A DNA stretch of 64,000 bases from Emcibacter nanhaiensis (GTDB lineage Bacteria > Pseudomonadota > Alphaproteobacteria > Sphingomonadales > Emcibacteraceae). The DNA is taken from assembly GCF_006385175.1 (NCBI RefSeq), contig NZ_VFIY01000015.1, forward strand, positions 250,501-314,500, given 5' to 3'. The notes under the pieces are model-generated. The model saw nothing but the letters and a program-made list of their open reading frames with translations, made no database searches and was not told where the DNA came from. The translations under genes and the position numbers were made by a program. This document shows, piece by piece, positions 50,833 to 59,906 of the stretch (positions are counted from its first letter, which is position 1; each line of letters begins with the position of its first letter).

Positions 50833-53157
50833 ATGAAAATCGTATGTCTCGGCGGCGGTCCCAGCGGCGTTTACCTGGCCATTTCCATGAAAATTCATAA
50901 TCCCGAACATGAGGTCGAGGTCTACGAGCGCAACCGGGCCGACGACACCTTCGGCTGGGGCGTGGTCTTCTCGGACCAGACCATGGAAAACCTGCGCGCC
51001 AACGATCCGGTCAGTGCAGAGAATATGATCGGCGAACTGATCCACTGGGATGACATTGACGTGCATATCCGCGGTGAGGTGGTTAAGTCCAGCGGTCACG
51101 GCTTTATCGGCATCGGCCGCCAGCGCCTGCTGGATATCCTCTATGCCCGTGCCGCGGAGCTGGGCGTCAAACTCAACTTTGAAACCGAAGTTGAACTGGA
51201 CGACCTGCAGACCCGCTTTGCCGATGCGGATCTGATCGTCGCCGCTGATGGTCTCAATTCCAAGGTGCGCAACAACAACCTTGAGGCCTTTGACTGCGAC
51301 ATCGACATGCGGCCCAACAAGTTTGTCTGGCTCGGCACCCACCAGCGTTTTGATGACGCCTTCACCTTCATTTTCGAGGAAACCGAGCACGGCTGGGTCT
51401 GGGTGCACGCCTACCAGTTCGACAAAGAGACCTCCACCTTTATCGTCGAATGCGGTCCGGAAACCTACGACGCCTGGGGCTTCGAGCATATGAGCCACGA
51501 GGAAAGCGCCGAGACCTGCCGCAAGATTTTCGAGAAATATCTGGACGGTCACGACCTGATGACCAAGTCCGCCCATATCCGCGGCTCTGCCTGGATCAAC
51601 TTCCCGCGGGTGCTGTGCCACACCTGGGTCAAGGACAATATCGTGCTGATCGGCGATGCGGCCCATACCGCCCACTTCTCCATCGGTTCCGGCACCAAGC
51701 TCGGCTTCGAGGACGCCATCAGCCTGGCCCAGCATCTGAATTCCGGCGAGGAGGTGAAGGACGCCCTGGTCAGTTATCAGGACGAGCGCGAGCTTGAGGC
51801 CCTGAAACTGCAGTCCGCGGCCCGCAACTCCATGTCCTGGTTCGAGGAACTGGACCGTTACCTTGATTTTGATCCGACCCAGTTCACCTACAGCCTGCTG
51901 ACCCGCTCCCAGCGCGTGAGCCATGAGAACCTGCGCCTGCGCGACAAGGACTGGCTGGAAGGGGTGGAAAAATGGTATGCCGACCGGGCCTATAAAGCCG
52001 TCGGCAAGGACAAGCCGGCCGGCCGTGTGCCGCCCATGTTCACCCCCTATAAAATCCGCGACATGGAACTGGCCAACCGGGTGGCGGTCTCCCCCATGTC
52101 GCAATATTCAGCCAAAGACGGGCTGATCAACGACTTCCATTTCGTCCATTACGGCGCCCGTGCCATGGGCGGGGCCGGGCTGCTGTATACGGAAATGACC
52201 GATGTGTCCGCCGACGGCCGCATCACCCCGGGCTGTGCCGGGATTTACACCGACGAACAGATGCAGGCCTGGAAACGGGTGGTGGATTTCGTCCACGGGC
52301 ACAGCCAGGCGAAGATTGCCATGCAGCTGGCCCATGCCGGTCGCAAAGGTTCCACGAAGGTGGGCTGGGAAGGCTATGACATGCCGCTGGATGAGGGCAA
52401 CTGGGAACTGATTGCGCCGTCCGCCATTCCGTGGGACGACGGCAACCAGACGCCACGGGAGATGACCCGGGCGGATATGGACCGGGTGCGCGATGATTTT
52501 GTCGCCGCCACACTGCGCGCCGAACAGGCCGGCTTTGACATGATCGAAATGCATGCCGGCCACGGCTACCTGCTGTCCAGCTTCATCACGCCGGTCAGCA
52601 ACCGGCGCGAAGACGAGTATGGCGGATCGCTGGAAAACCGTCTGCGCTTCCCGCTCGAAGTGTTCCAGGCCATGCGCGAGGCCTGGCCGGCTCACAAGCC
52701 CATGTCAGTGCGTATTTCCTCCACCGACTGGTGCGGCGAGGACGGGGTCACCCCGGAAGAAGCGGTGCTGATCTCCAAGGCCTTTGTCGAGGCCGGGGCC
52801 GATATCATCGACGTGTCCACCGGCCAGACCCTGCCGGTGCACAAGGTCAATCCGGTGTTTGGCCGCATGTTCCAGACCCCGATGGCCGACCAGATCCGCA
52901 ATGTGGGCCATGTGTCCACCATGGCGGTGGGAAATATCTTTGAAACCGACCATGTAAACAGTATCCTTGCCGCCGGACGCGCCGACCTGGTGCTGATCGG
53001 CCGGCCGCACCTGATGGACCCGCAGTGGACCATCCGGGCGGCGGCAGAGCAGGAATATCACGGGCCTGCGGTGCAGGTGCCCAAGCAGTATCTCACAGCC
53101 TTCACCCAGCTTGAAACCAATCTCAAGCGGGCGGCGGAGATGGCGCTCAATGCTTAA
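50833..53157 (+). CDS. FAD monooxygenase-Old Yellow Enzyme fusion (2-aminobenzoyl-CoA monooxygenase/reductase-like)
   Basis: A 774-residue two-domain enzyme. The N-terminal flavin hydroxylase (about 1-390) has [14 protein letters not shown] and the second FAD motif [28 protein letters not shown]. The C-terminal half (about 405-774) is an Old Yellow Enzyme-like FMN reductase: [73 protein letters not shown] and the [11 protein letters not shown] end. Fusions of exactly this type (2-aminobenzoyl-CoA monooxygenase/reductase) hydroxylate and reduce aminobenzoyl-CoA; a salicylyl-CoA 5-hydroxylase fusion is the other possibility. The CoA ligase downstream fits either. Confidence 0.87.
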   Translation: MKIVCLGGGPSGVYLAISMKIHNPEHEVEVYERNRADDTFGWGVVFSDQTMENLRANDPVSAENMIGELIHWDDIDVHIRGEVVKSSGHGFIGIGRQRLLDILYARAAELGVKLNFETEVELDDLQTRFADADLIVAADGLNSKVRNNNLEAFDCDIDMRPNKFVWLGTHQRFDDAFTFIFEETEHGWVWVHAYQFDKETSTFIVECGPETYDAWGFEHMSHEESAETCRKIFEKYLDGHDLMTKSAHIRGSAWINFPRVLCHTWVKDNIVLIGDAAHTAHFSIGSGTKLGFEDAISLAQHLNSGEEVKDALVSYQDERELEALKLQSAARNSMSWFEELDRYLDFDPTQFTYSLLTRSQRVSHENLRLRDKDWLEGVEKWYADRAYKAVGKDKPAGRVPPMFTPYKIRDMELANRVAVSPMSQYSAKDGLINDFHFVHYGARAMGGAGLLYTEMTDVSADGRITPGCAGIYTDEQMQAWKRVVDFVHGHSQAKIAMQLAHAGRKGSTKVGWEGYDMPLDEGNWELIAPSAIPWDDGNQTPREMTRADMDRVRDDFVAATLRAEQAGFDMIEMHAGHGYLLSSFITPVSNRREDEYGGSLENRLRFPLEVFQAMREAWPAHKPMSVRISSTDWCGEDGVTPEEAVLISKAFVEAGADIIDVSTGQTLPVHKVNPVFGRMFQTPMADQIRNVGHVSTMAVGNIFETDHVNSILAAGRADLVLIGRPHLMDPQWTIRAAAEQEYHGPAVQVPKQYLTAFTQLETNLKRAAEMALNA

Positions 53158-53263
53158 TTTTTGGGCCTGATATTAGGGTTTAAAACCTTGGCAGGTTTGG
53201 AATTGCGTCCGCTGGCAGTGCAAGTGTAGCGGGCGCAATTTCTTTGTCGAACAGGAGAATGAA

Positions 53264-54043
53264 GTGACCGAACAGACTCAGGGAAAGTTTAAGGGAAAAC
53301 ATGCCGTGATCACCGGCGGCGGCCGCGGCATCGGAGCCGCGATCGCCGATGCGCTGGCGGCGGAAGGGGCGAAGCTGACGCTGCTGGGCCGCAACGAAGA
53401 GGTGCTGAAGGCCAAGGCGGAAACACTGCCCGCGGCCCTGCCGTTGTCCTGTGACGTGACCGACCAGGCCGCGGTCGAGGCCGTTATTGCCCAGGCCCGG
53501 GAGGCCCATGGCCCGGTGGATATCCTGGTCAACAATGCCGGAGCGGCCCATCCGGCGCCTTTCATGAAAACCTCGTCCGAGCAATTGCAGTCCATGCTCG
53601 ATGTCAACCTGATGGGACCCTGGTACTGCATCCAGGCGGTGCTGCCGGAAATGCAGGAACGGGATAGCGGCCGCATCGTCAATATCGCCAGCACCGCCGC
53701 CCTGATCGGCTATAAATATGTCACCGCCTATGCCGCCGCCAAACATGCGGTCCAGGGCATGACCCGCTCCCTGGCCCTGGAACTGGCCGGCAGGAACATT
53801 ACCATCAACTCCGTCTGTCCCGGATTTACCGAAACGGATATTGCATTTGATGCAATAGAGAATATTATGAGCAAAACGGGCCGAAGCCGTGAAGAGGCAA
53901 TCGCCGAACTGGCAAAACATAATCCGCAAAAGCGGTTTATCCAGCCGGAAGAGGTGGCCTCGGCAGTGCTTTGGCTGTGTGAGGATATCAACAGAAGCAT
54001 GACCGGACAGGCCATCTCCGTGGCCGGCGGGGAGGTAATGTAA
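53264..54043 (+). CDS. SDR-family oxidoreductase (3-hydroxyacyl-CoA dehydrogenase-type)
   Basis: A 259-residue classical SDR: TGGGRGIGAAIADALAAEGA for NAD(P), NNAG, the catalytic Ser in NIASTAA, and the YAAAK Tyr-Lys pair. It resembles beta-oxidation-like hydroxyacyl-CoA dehydrogenases found beside aminobenzoyl-CoA monooxygenase genes. The start is a GTG at 53264 after ACAGGAGA. It is followed directly by a MarR gene read two bases beyond its stop. Confidence 0.83.
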   Translation: MTEQTQGKFKGKHAVITGGGRGIGAAIADALAAEGAKLTLLGRNEEVLKAKAETLPAALPLSCDVTDQAAVEAVIAQAREAHGPVDILVNNAGAAHPAPFMKTSSEQLQSMLDVNLMGPWYCIQAVLPEMQERDSGRIVNIASTAALIGYKYVTAYAAAKHAVQGMTRSLALELAGRNITINSVCPGFTETDIAFDAIENIMSKTGRSREEAIAELAKHNPQKRFIQPEEVASAVLWLCEDINRSMTGQAISVAGGEVM

Positions 54044-54045
54044 AC

Positions 54046-54543
54046 CTGGACAAGAAGCTGAAACCGGATAGCAAGACGCTGGGCAAGAAAAGACTTGGCC
54101 TGTGGTTGCGTCTCTTTACGGATACGGCCCTGATTGAAAAGCAGACCCGTCGTCTTCTCCGTACCCATTTCGGTGTTACGTTGCCGCAATTCGACCTGAT
54201 GGCCGCCCTGGACCGGGCGCCGGGCGGTATGACCATGGGGGAATTGTCCAAGCAGCTCCTGGTGTCCAACGGTAATGTGACCGGGGTTGTGGAACGGCTG
54301 CAGCAGGAAGGGCTGGTGAAGCGCTGGCCCCTGCCGACCGACCGGCGCATTTACAGCGTCGGCCTGACCGCCAAGGGCCGGAGCACCTTCCGGGAAATGG
54401 CGGAAAGCCATGAAGGGTGGGTCAATGAGATCCTGTCGGACATGGATGAGGCTGCCGTCGACGAAATGACCCGGCACCTGGACTTTCTGCGTGACAGTCT
54501 GAAGAAAAAAGCCGACGAGGAAACCTCCGGCTCTAGAAAATAA
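54046..54543 (+). CDS. MarR-family regulator with apparent CTG start
   Basis: A 165-residue MarR protein if read from CTG 54046. The helix LGLWLRLFTDTALIEKQTRRLLRTHFG before the winged helix (MGELSKQLLVSNGNVTGVVERLQQEGLVKRWPLPTDRRIYSV) belongs to the family, but there is no ATG, GTG or TTG in frame before it: the previous in-frame stop is at 53980-53982, and the first TTG, at 54106, cuts the helix. GGAGG at 54031-54035 lies ten bases before the CTG, so CTG is the best start. It is likely the repressor of this catabolic set (inference). Confidence 0.8.
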   Translation: MDKKLKPDSKTLGKKRLGLWLRLFTDTALIEKQTRRLLRTHFGVTLPQFDLMAALDRAPGGMTMGELSKQLLVSNGNVTGVVERLQQEGLVKRWPLPTDRRIYSVGLTAKGRSTFREMAESHEGWVNEILSDMDEAAVDEMTRHLDFLRDSLKKKADEETSGSRK

Positions 54544-54639
54544 CAAGAAAATTAAAACAGGCCGGTCGGGATAGCCGGCATGACAGTAATACGGGGCGGA
54601 TCAGCCAGCAGTGGGAAGACGATAACTGGAGAGCAATAA

Positions 54640-56259
54640 ATGTCTTTGCCGACTGCCCATGAGGATACCTTTGCGCGCGACCATCTTCCTGCACCGGAAG
54701 CGTGGCCCGATTTTCTTTTTGAACTCCCCGAACTTCAGTATCCCGACAGGCTTAATGCGGCGGCGGAACTGCTGGACCGGCATATCCGGAGCGACGACGG
54801 GAACCGGGCCGCGCTGATTTTTGAAGACCGGCAATGGAGCTATGCGCAGCTGGCGGACAAGGCCAGCCAGATTGCCAACGTACTGGTCCGGGATATGGGG
54901 CTTGTGCCGGGCAACCGGGTGCTGTTGCGCGGTTTCAACAATCCGATGATGGTGGCGGCCTGGTTCGCGGTGCTCAAGGCCGGCGGCATTGCGGTGGCGA
55001 CCATGCCGATGCTGCGGGCCCGCGACCTGGACCCGATTGTGGAAAAAGCCCAAATCAGTCATGCTCTGTGTGATGAGCGGCTTGCCGACGATCTGGAAAA
55101 GGTGGCGGCCTCCCGGGACTGCCTGGCGGAAAGGGGTTACTTCACGGCGCTGGGTGACGGGGGCACCCCGTTCGACAAGCTGGTTGCCAGACGGTCGAAG
55201 AAATTCGATCCTCTGCCGACCCTGTCCGATGACGTGGCGCTGATTGCCTTTACCAGCGGCACCACCGGCAAACCCAAGGGCACGGTGCATTTCCACCGCG
55301 ATATCATGTCCATGTGCCATTGCGTGGGCCGGGGCCTGCTGGGGCTGAAAGCGGAAGACCGGGTGATCGGCAGTCCGCCGATCGCCTTTACCTTCGGGCT
55401 CGGGGCGCTTGTCACCTTCCCGCTGCAGGCGGGGGCGGCCAGCATCCTGCTGGAAAACGGCACCCCGCCCAATCTGGCCCGGGCCATCGAACAGTACCGG
55501 GCAACCTGGTGTTTCACCGCGCCGACCGCTTACCGGGCCATACTGGGGGAAATCGGCGGTGTGGATCTGTCGAGCCTGAAAAACTGTGTGTCGGCCGGCG
55601 AACACCTGCCGCTGCCGGTGTTTGAAGACTGGAAAAAAGCGACCGGCATTTCCCTGATCAACGGCCTCGGCTCCACGGAAATGATCCATATCTTCATCTC
55701 CGCCGCTGGCAAGGAGATCCGGCCGGGGGCCACCGGCAAGGCCATCCGCGGCTATGAGGCGCGGGTCGTGGACGAGAGGATGCAGGATGTACCGGTCGGC
55801 GAGACCGGCAAGCTGGCGGTGCGCGGCCCGACCGGTTGCCGCTATCTGGAGGATGAACGGCAAAAGGTCTATGTGCGGGACGGCTGGAACCTGACCGGCG
55901 ATGCCTACCGAATGGACCAAGACGGATATTTCTGGTTCATGGCCCGCACCGACGACCTCATTGTCTCCTCCGGCTACAACATCAGCGGACCGGAAGTGGA
56001 AGAGGTGCTGCTGAGCCATCCGGCGGTCAGGGAATGCGCGGTGGTCGGCGTCCCCGATGACAAGCGGGGACAGATTGTGAAGGCTTTTGTCGTTCCGGCC
56101 GAGCCCTACCAGGGATGCAGCAAGCTTGTGCTGGCCCTGCAGGATCATGTAAAGGAACATATAGCGCCCTATAAATATCCGCGGGAGGTTGCCTTTCTCG
56201 ACTCTTTGCCGAAGACCGAGACGGGCAAGATCCAGCGATTTAAACTCAAGGAACTTTAG
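54640..56259 (+). CDS. Benzoate/2-aminobenzoate-CoA ligase family protein
   Basis: A 539-residue adenylate-forming CoA ligase of the benzoate-CoA ligase group. Motifs: FTSGTTGKPKGTVHFHRDI (A3), INGLGSTEMIHIFISA (A5), VRDGWNLTGDAYRMDQDGYFWFMARTDDLIVSSGYNISGPEVEE (A7-A8 region), and SLPKTETGKIQRFKLKEL with the catalytic lysine. It activates an aromatic acid to the CoA ester for the fused monooxygenase. The substrate is probably 2-aminobenzoate or a hydroxybenzoate, inferred from the neighbours. Confidence 0.87.
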   Translation: MSLPTAHEDTFARDHLPAPEAWPDFLFELPELQYPDRLNAAAELLDRHIRSDDGNRAALIFEDRQWSYAQLADKASQIANVLVRDMGLVPGNRVLLRGFNNPMMVAAWFAVLKAGGIAVATMPMLRARDLDPIVEKAQISHALCDERLADDLEKVAASRDCLAERGYFTALGDGGTPFDKLVARRSKKFDPLPTLSDDVALIAFTSGTTGKPKGTVHFHRDIMSMCHCVGRGLLGLKAEDRVIGSPPIAFTFGLGALVTFPLQAGAASILLENGTPPNLARAIEQYRATWCFTAPTAYRAILGEIGGVDLSSLKNCVSAGEHLPLPVFEDWKKATGISLINGLGSTEMIHIFISAAGKEIRPGATGKAIRGYEARVVDERMQDVPVGETGKLAVRGPTGCRYLEDERQKVYVRDGWNLTGDAYRMDQDGYFWFMARTDDLIVSSGYNISGPEVEEVLLSHPAVRECAVVGVPDDKRGQIVKAFVVPAEPYQGCSKLVLALQDHVKEHIAPYKYPREVAFLDSLPKTETGKIQRFKLKEL

Positions 56260-56301
56260 GTCCGGCGGGAAACACGCAGGACAGGATGACTGGAGCAACA
56301 G

Positions 56302-56547
56302 ATGCAGAATTTCTTTGTCAAAATCAAATGCGAACTGGGCAAAGCCTATGAGGTCGCCGCCGCCCTGGTCGACCGCCTCGAGGACAAGGTGGAGGAAGTC
56401 TATTCCATCTCCGGCGAATTTGACCTGATCATGAAAATCAGGCTCGAAGAGGACGAGGATGTGGGCCAGTTCGTCAACGAACATGTCCATGCCATCGACG
56501 GAATCAAGGACACTTTTACCCTGATCGCTTTCAAGGCCTTTAAATAA
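56302..56547 (+). CDS. Stand-alone RAM (Lrp/AsnC ligand-binding) domain protein
   Basis: An 81-residue protein consisting only of the Lrp/AsnC regulatory (RAM) fold: VKIKCELGKAYEVAAALVDRL, VYSISGEFDLIMKIRLEED and NEHVHAIDGIKDTFTLIAF. There is no DNA-binding helix-turn-helix, so it may form ligand-binding oligomers that modulate another regulator. It lies 42 bases behind the CoA ligase, inside the same run. Confidence 0.85.
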   Translation: MQNFFVKIKCELGKAYEVAAALVDRLEDKVEEVYSISGEFDLIMKIRLEEDEDVGQFVNEHVHAIDGIKDTFTLIAFKAFK

Positions 56548-56588
56548 ACCTTCCCGCAGAATTCGTCATTCCCCTGTCATAAAATCCA

Positions 56589-56602
56589 TTGATATGGATC
56601 AG
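56589..56602. promoter_or_regulatory. FNR/CRP-type box upstream of hemN
   Basis: TTGAT-ATGG-ATCAG: the FNR/FnrL consensus (TTGAT-N4-ATCAA) with one mismatch, 58 bases before the hemN ATG. It is a strong candidate for oxygen-dependent control of this oxygen-independent enzyme. Confidence 0.72.
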
Positions 56603-56660
56603 TGAAAACAGGGGCGTGTCCCTGTATGACATCACCCAAGATGGAATTGAAGGTGACCAG

Positions 56661-58064
56661 ATGACGGTTCTGAGAAAAAACAAGGATTTTACGGCTGACA
56701 ATTTGAAGACGGGACCGGCCCGCAAGCCGCGCCTGCCGAGGTATACAAGTTATCCGACGGCCCTGCAGTTTGATGTTCTGGACGGACGGGAGCATAGCTC
56801 CTGGCTCCGGGCGCTTCCGGATGACGAAGCGGTCAGCCTCTATTTCCATATTCCTTTCTGTGACCAGCTGTGCTGGTTCTGCGGCTGTTATACCCATATT
56901 TCCAACAAGTATGAACCGGTTGAAAAATATTTGCAGACACTGTTGCAGGAACTGGCCTGGACGTCTTCCCGGACCGGGCGGCGCAAGGTCAGCCATATCC
57001 ATTTTGGCGGCGGCAGCCCGACCATCCTGGAAGCGAATGACTTTGATCGCCTGATGCAGGCCATTGGCGAGGCCTATGAAATCCTGCCCGATGCGGAAAT
57101 CGCCGTCGAGGTCGATCCCAGGACCTTGAGCCTGGAAAAAGTGGTGGCCTATGGCCGCTGCGGCGTGAACCGGGTCTCCATGGGAATCCAGGATTTTGAC
57201 GAGAAGGTCCAGAAAACCATCAATCGCATTCAGACCACTGAGCTGATTGAAACCTGCCTTGGCTGGTTTCGGGCCTCCGGGATTGATAACATCAATTTCG
57301 ATCTGATTTACGGACTGCCCAACCAGACCCAGGCCACCATCCGGGAAACCGTCCTGCAGACTGTGTTCTACCGGCCGTCCCGTATCGCCCTGTTCGGTTA
57401 TGCCCATGTGCCGTGGATGAAAAAACACCAGGCCATGATCAATGCGGAGACCCTGCCCGGACAGGCGCAACGCCAGGCCATGTTTGACCTGGCGCGCCAG
57501 ACATTGCTGGACTGCGGTTATCAGGCCATCGGCCTGGATCATTTTGCCCTGCCTGGTGACAGTCTGCTCGAGGCTTATGAAGAGGGCGCTTTGCGCCGCA
57601 ATTTCCAGGGTTATACCGCCGATGTGGCGGATACCCTGATCGGTTTCGGCGCGTCGGCCATCAGCTCCCTGCCGGGCGGCTATGCCCAGAATACGACTGA
57701 TATGCGGGTTTACCGCCAGCGGATCGACGCCGGGGAAAGCCCGGTGGTGCGCGGCGTGGCGGTGACGGCTGAGGACCGCCTGGTGCGCCAGCTTATTTCG
57801 GACCTGATGTGTTTCCAGCAGGTGGATCTGGAAGCCCGGGCCCGCGAATTCGGATTATCTCCGGAGTTTCATCGTGAACTCAATGCCTTGGAAGAGCTGA
57901 TTCGGGCCAGTTATATGGAGAGAGATGGGTCCATATACCGCATCACGGAAGCCGGTCGGCCTTATCTCAGGGCGATTTGCTCCGTCTTTGACCGTTACCT
58001 GCCGGCCAACTTTGTGGAACGTCCCGATATTCTCTATCGCTGCCTGCATGAAAGCGAAGGTTGA
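56661..58064 (+). CDS. hemN: Oxygen-independent coproporphyrinogen III oxidase
   Basis: A 467-residue radical SAM enzyme. The 4Fe-4S motif is CDQLCWFCGCYTH (CxxxCxxC plus the extra Cys), followed by HIHFGGGSPTIL, NRVSMGIQDFDEKVQ, FDLIYGLPNQTQ and GLDHFALPGDSL. The HemN C-terminal domain ends in FVERPD. It converts coproporphyrinogen III to protoporphyrinogen IX without oxygen. The ATG at 56661 is used; 24 more residues are possible in frame but run through the FNR box. It is convergent with the MarR gene at 58072. Confidence 0.93.
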   Translation: MTVLRKNKDFTADNLKTGPARKPRLPRYTSYPTALQFDVLDGREHSSWLRALPDDEAVSLYFHIPFCDQLCWFCGCYTHISNKYEPVEKYLQTLLQELAWTSSRTGRRKVSHIHFGGGSPTILEANDFDRLMQAIGEAYEILPDAEIAVEVDPRTLSLEKVVAYGRCGVNRVSMGIQDFDEKVQKTINRIQTTELIETCLGWFRASGIDNINFDLIYGLPNQTQATIRETVLQTVFYRPSRIALFGYAHVPWMKKHQAMINAETLPGQAQRQAMFDLARQTLLDCGYQAIGLDHFALPGDSLLEAYEEGALRRNFQGYTADVADTLIGFGASAISSLPGGYAQNTTDMRVYRQRIDAGESPVVRGVAVTAEDRLVRQLISDLMCFQQVDLEARAREFGLSPEFHRELNALEELIRASYMERDGSIYRITEAGRPYLRAICSVFDRYLPANFVERPDILYRCLHESEG

Positions 58065-58071
58065 GGCGCAC

Positions 58072-58533
58072 TCAGTCACTGGATGAGTCTTCGGCCCGGC
58101 CGGTGAGTTTGGTGATCAGTCGGTCCAGATCCTGTTTTTCTTCGTCATCGAGGGCATTGAGCAAGACAGACTCATAATCCCGGACCAGCGGTTCGATCTG
58201 ATTGTAGGTCTCGCGGCCCTTGTCGGACAGGTTCAGGATCGACCGCCGCCGGTCTTCCCGGGCATAGCTGCGCTCAACCAGGCCTTTGTCGAGAAGGCTG
58301 TTTACGGCCCGGCTGACCGCCACTTTGTCGAGCGCTGTTTTGTCCGCCACTTCGGCGGCGGAAATATCCGGGAAGCGGTTGAGATGAGCGAGAACCTTCC
58401 ATTCCGGCGGCGCAATGCCGAATTTTTCGCTATAGATGGTCGCCAGCCTGCGACCGACGATATTGGACAGATACGACAGGCGGTAAGGCAGAAATTTTTC
58501 CAGCAGGAGAGGGCTGTTATTATCGTTGTTCAT
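58072..58533 (-). CDS. MarR-family regulator divergent from the homogentisate genes
   Basis: A 153-residue winged-helix repressor: FGIAPPEWKVLAHLNRFPDISAAEVADKTALDKVAVSRAVNSLLDKGLVERSYAREDRRRSILNLSDKG is the complete MarR DNA-binding region. Its gene is divergent from hmgA and the gap carries a perfect palindrome, so it likely controls tyrosine/homogentisate breakdown, with an aromatic ligand, by analogy with other MarR catabolic switches. The ligand is unknown. The start ATG has only a weak ribosome-binding site. Confidence 0.85.
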   Translation of the reverse strand: MNNDNNSPLLLEKFLPYRLSYLSNIVGRRLATIYSEKFGIAPPEWKVLAHLNRFPDISAAEVADKTALDKVAVSRAVNSLLDKGLVERSYAREDRRRSILNLSDKGRETYNQIEPLVRDYESVLLNALDDEEKQDLDRLITKLTGRAEDSSSD

Positions 58534-58570
58534 ACTTTAGAATTTGTTCCAGTATATATTTCTTGAATTA

Positions 58571-58586
58571 AGTTACAAATGTAACT
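58571..58586. promoter_or_regulatory. MarR operator candidate
   Basis: AGTTACAAATGTAACT: a perfect 7-bp inverted repeat with two-base spacer, in the 208-bp gap between the MarR gene and hmgA. Confidence 0.6.
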
Positions 58587-58741
58587 ATAATGCTTCCCCG
58601 TAGGGAGTGCAGAAGAAAGTTACCATTCTTTACAGGTTCAGGCATCACATTTTTTGACCGGCACACAGGGCTGTGCCGGGGACGTGATATAACTGCCGGC
58701 TTTCTGTCACTCAAACTGAAATTCCGGAAAAAGGACAGGAT

Positions 58742-59869
58742 ATGAAAAACTGGATTGGATTTCCGCATCGTGAAGGCGAACATTCCCGACAGGCCCATGT
58801 GGATCTGCCGGAAGGCACCTATGAGCGGGAAATGGGCAAGGAAGGCTTTTTCGGCCCGGCCTCCCATCTTTACCACAAGAATATTCCGACCGGCTGGAGC
58901 AGCTTTGAAGGCCCGTTGCAGCCCCATGCCTTTGACACCAACCTTTTGCACGACTTCGGTTCATCGCCGTGGGATGCGAAGATGATGATTTCCAACGCCC
59001 ATATGAAATTCCGGGTCTGGAAAACCTCCGGCAAGATGGATCATCTGGTGCGCAATGCCGACGGGGACGACCTGCTTTTCGTCCACAATGGTGGCGGCGA
59101 GCTGTTTTGCGACTTCGGTCACCTGACCTTTGAGGCCGGCGATTATATCGTCCTGCCGCGCGGCACCATGTGGCGCATCGAAGCCAGCGAGCCCTGCGAG
59201 ATCGTGATGGTGGAAGCCACCAACAGCAGCTATCAGTTGCCGGAAAAGGGCATGGTCGGCCCGCACGCCATCTTCGATCCGGCGGTGCTCGACGTGCCGG
59301 CCATCGACGCCGCGTTCGAGGCTCAGCAGGGCAATGACGAATGGCGGGTGGTGGTCAAGGCGAGAGACCAGTTCAGCACCATCACCTATCCGTTCAATCC
59401 GCTGGATGCGGCGGGCTGGAAAGGCGACCTGGCGGTGGTGCGTGTCAATGTGCGCGACATCCGTCCGCTGATGAGCCATCGCTATCATCTGCCGCCGAGC
59501 GCCCATACCACCTTTGTGGCCGGCCGGTTTGTGGTCTGTACCTTTGCCCCGCGGCCGATCGAAAGCGATCCGGGCGCCCTGAAGGTGCCCTTCTATCACA
59601 GCAATGACGATTACGACGAGATCATCTTCTATCATCGCGGCGACTTCTTCAGCCGGGACAATATCGACCAGGGTATGGTCACCTTCCATCCCTACGGTTT
59701 CACCCATGGCCCCCACCCCAAGGCGTTCAAGGCCGGGGAAAAAGCGGCGCGCAAGGAAACCGATGAATATGCCATGATGATCGACACCCGCGATCCGGTG
59801 GAAATGAGCGAAGACGCCTACAGCGTGGAAAATAAAGATTATGTGAACAGCTGGAAAAGCCACGACTAG
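58742..59869 (+). CDS. hmgA: Homogentisate 1,2-dioxygenase
   Basis: A 375-residue cupin-fold iron dioxygenase that opens homogentisate to maleylacetoacetate. The metal region is FYHSNDDYDEIIFYHRGDFFSR (His and Glu) with the last His in MVTFHPYGFTHGPHP; FEGPLQPHAFDTN and FGHLTFEAGDYIVLPRGTMWR are other landmarks. It is shorter than the human or Pseudomonas enzyme (about 430 residues), matching the short bacterial form. It opens the catabolic run hmgA-fah-maiA. Confidence 0.88.
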   Translation: MKNWIGFPHREGEHSRQAHVDLPEGTYEREMGKEGFFGPASHLYHKNIPTGWSSFEGPLQPHAFDTNLLHDFGSSPWDAKMMISNAHMKFRVWKTSGKMDHLVRNADGDDLLFVHNGGGELFCDFGHLTFEAGDYIVLPRGTMWRIEASEPCEIVMVEATNSSYQLPEKGMVGPHAIFDPAVLDVPAIDAAFEAQQGNDEWRVVVKARDQFSTITYPFNPLDAAGWKGDLAVVRVNVRDIRPLMSHRYHLPPSAHTTFVAGRFVVCTFAPRPIESDPGALKVPFYHSNDDYDEIIFYHRGDFFSRDNIDQGMVTFHPYGFTHGPHPKAFKAGEKAARKETDEYAMMIDTRDPVEMSEDAYSVENKDYVNSWKSHD

Positions 59870-59906
59870 GCTGTCATACTGAATAGAATTGAACAGGGAA
59901 TAACTT

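Noticed and set aside
54601-56490. 629-codon minus-strand frame over the aryl-CoA ligase
   Set aside because: Antisense to a well-supported ligase, no domain and no ribosome-binding site.
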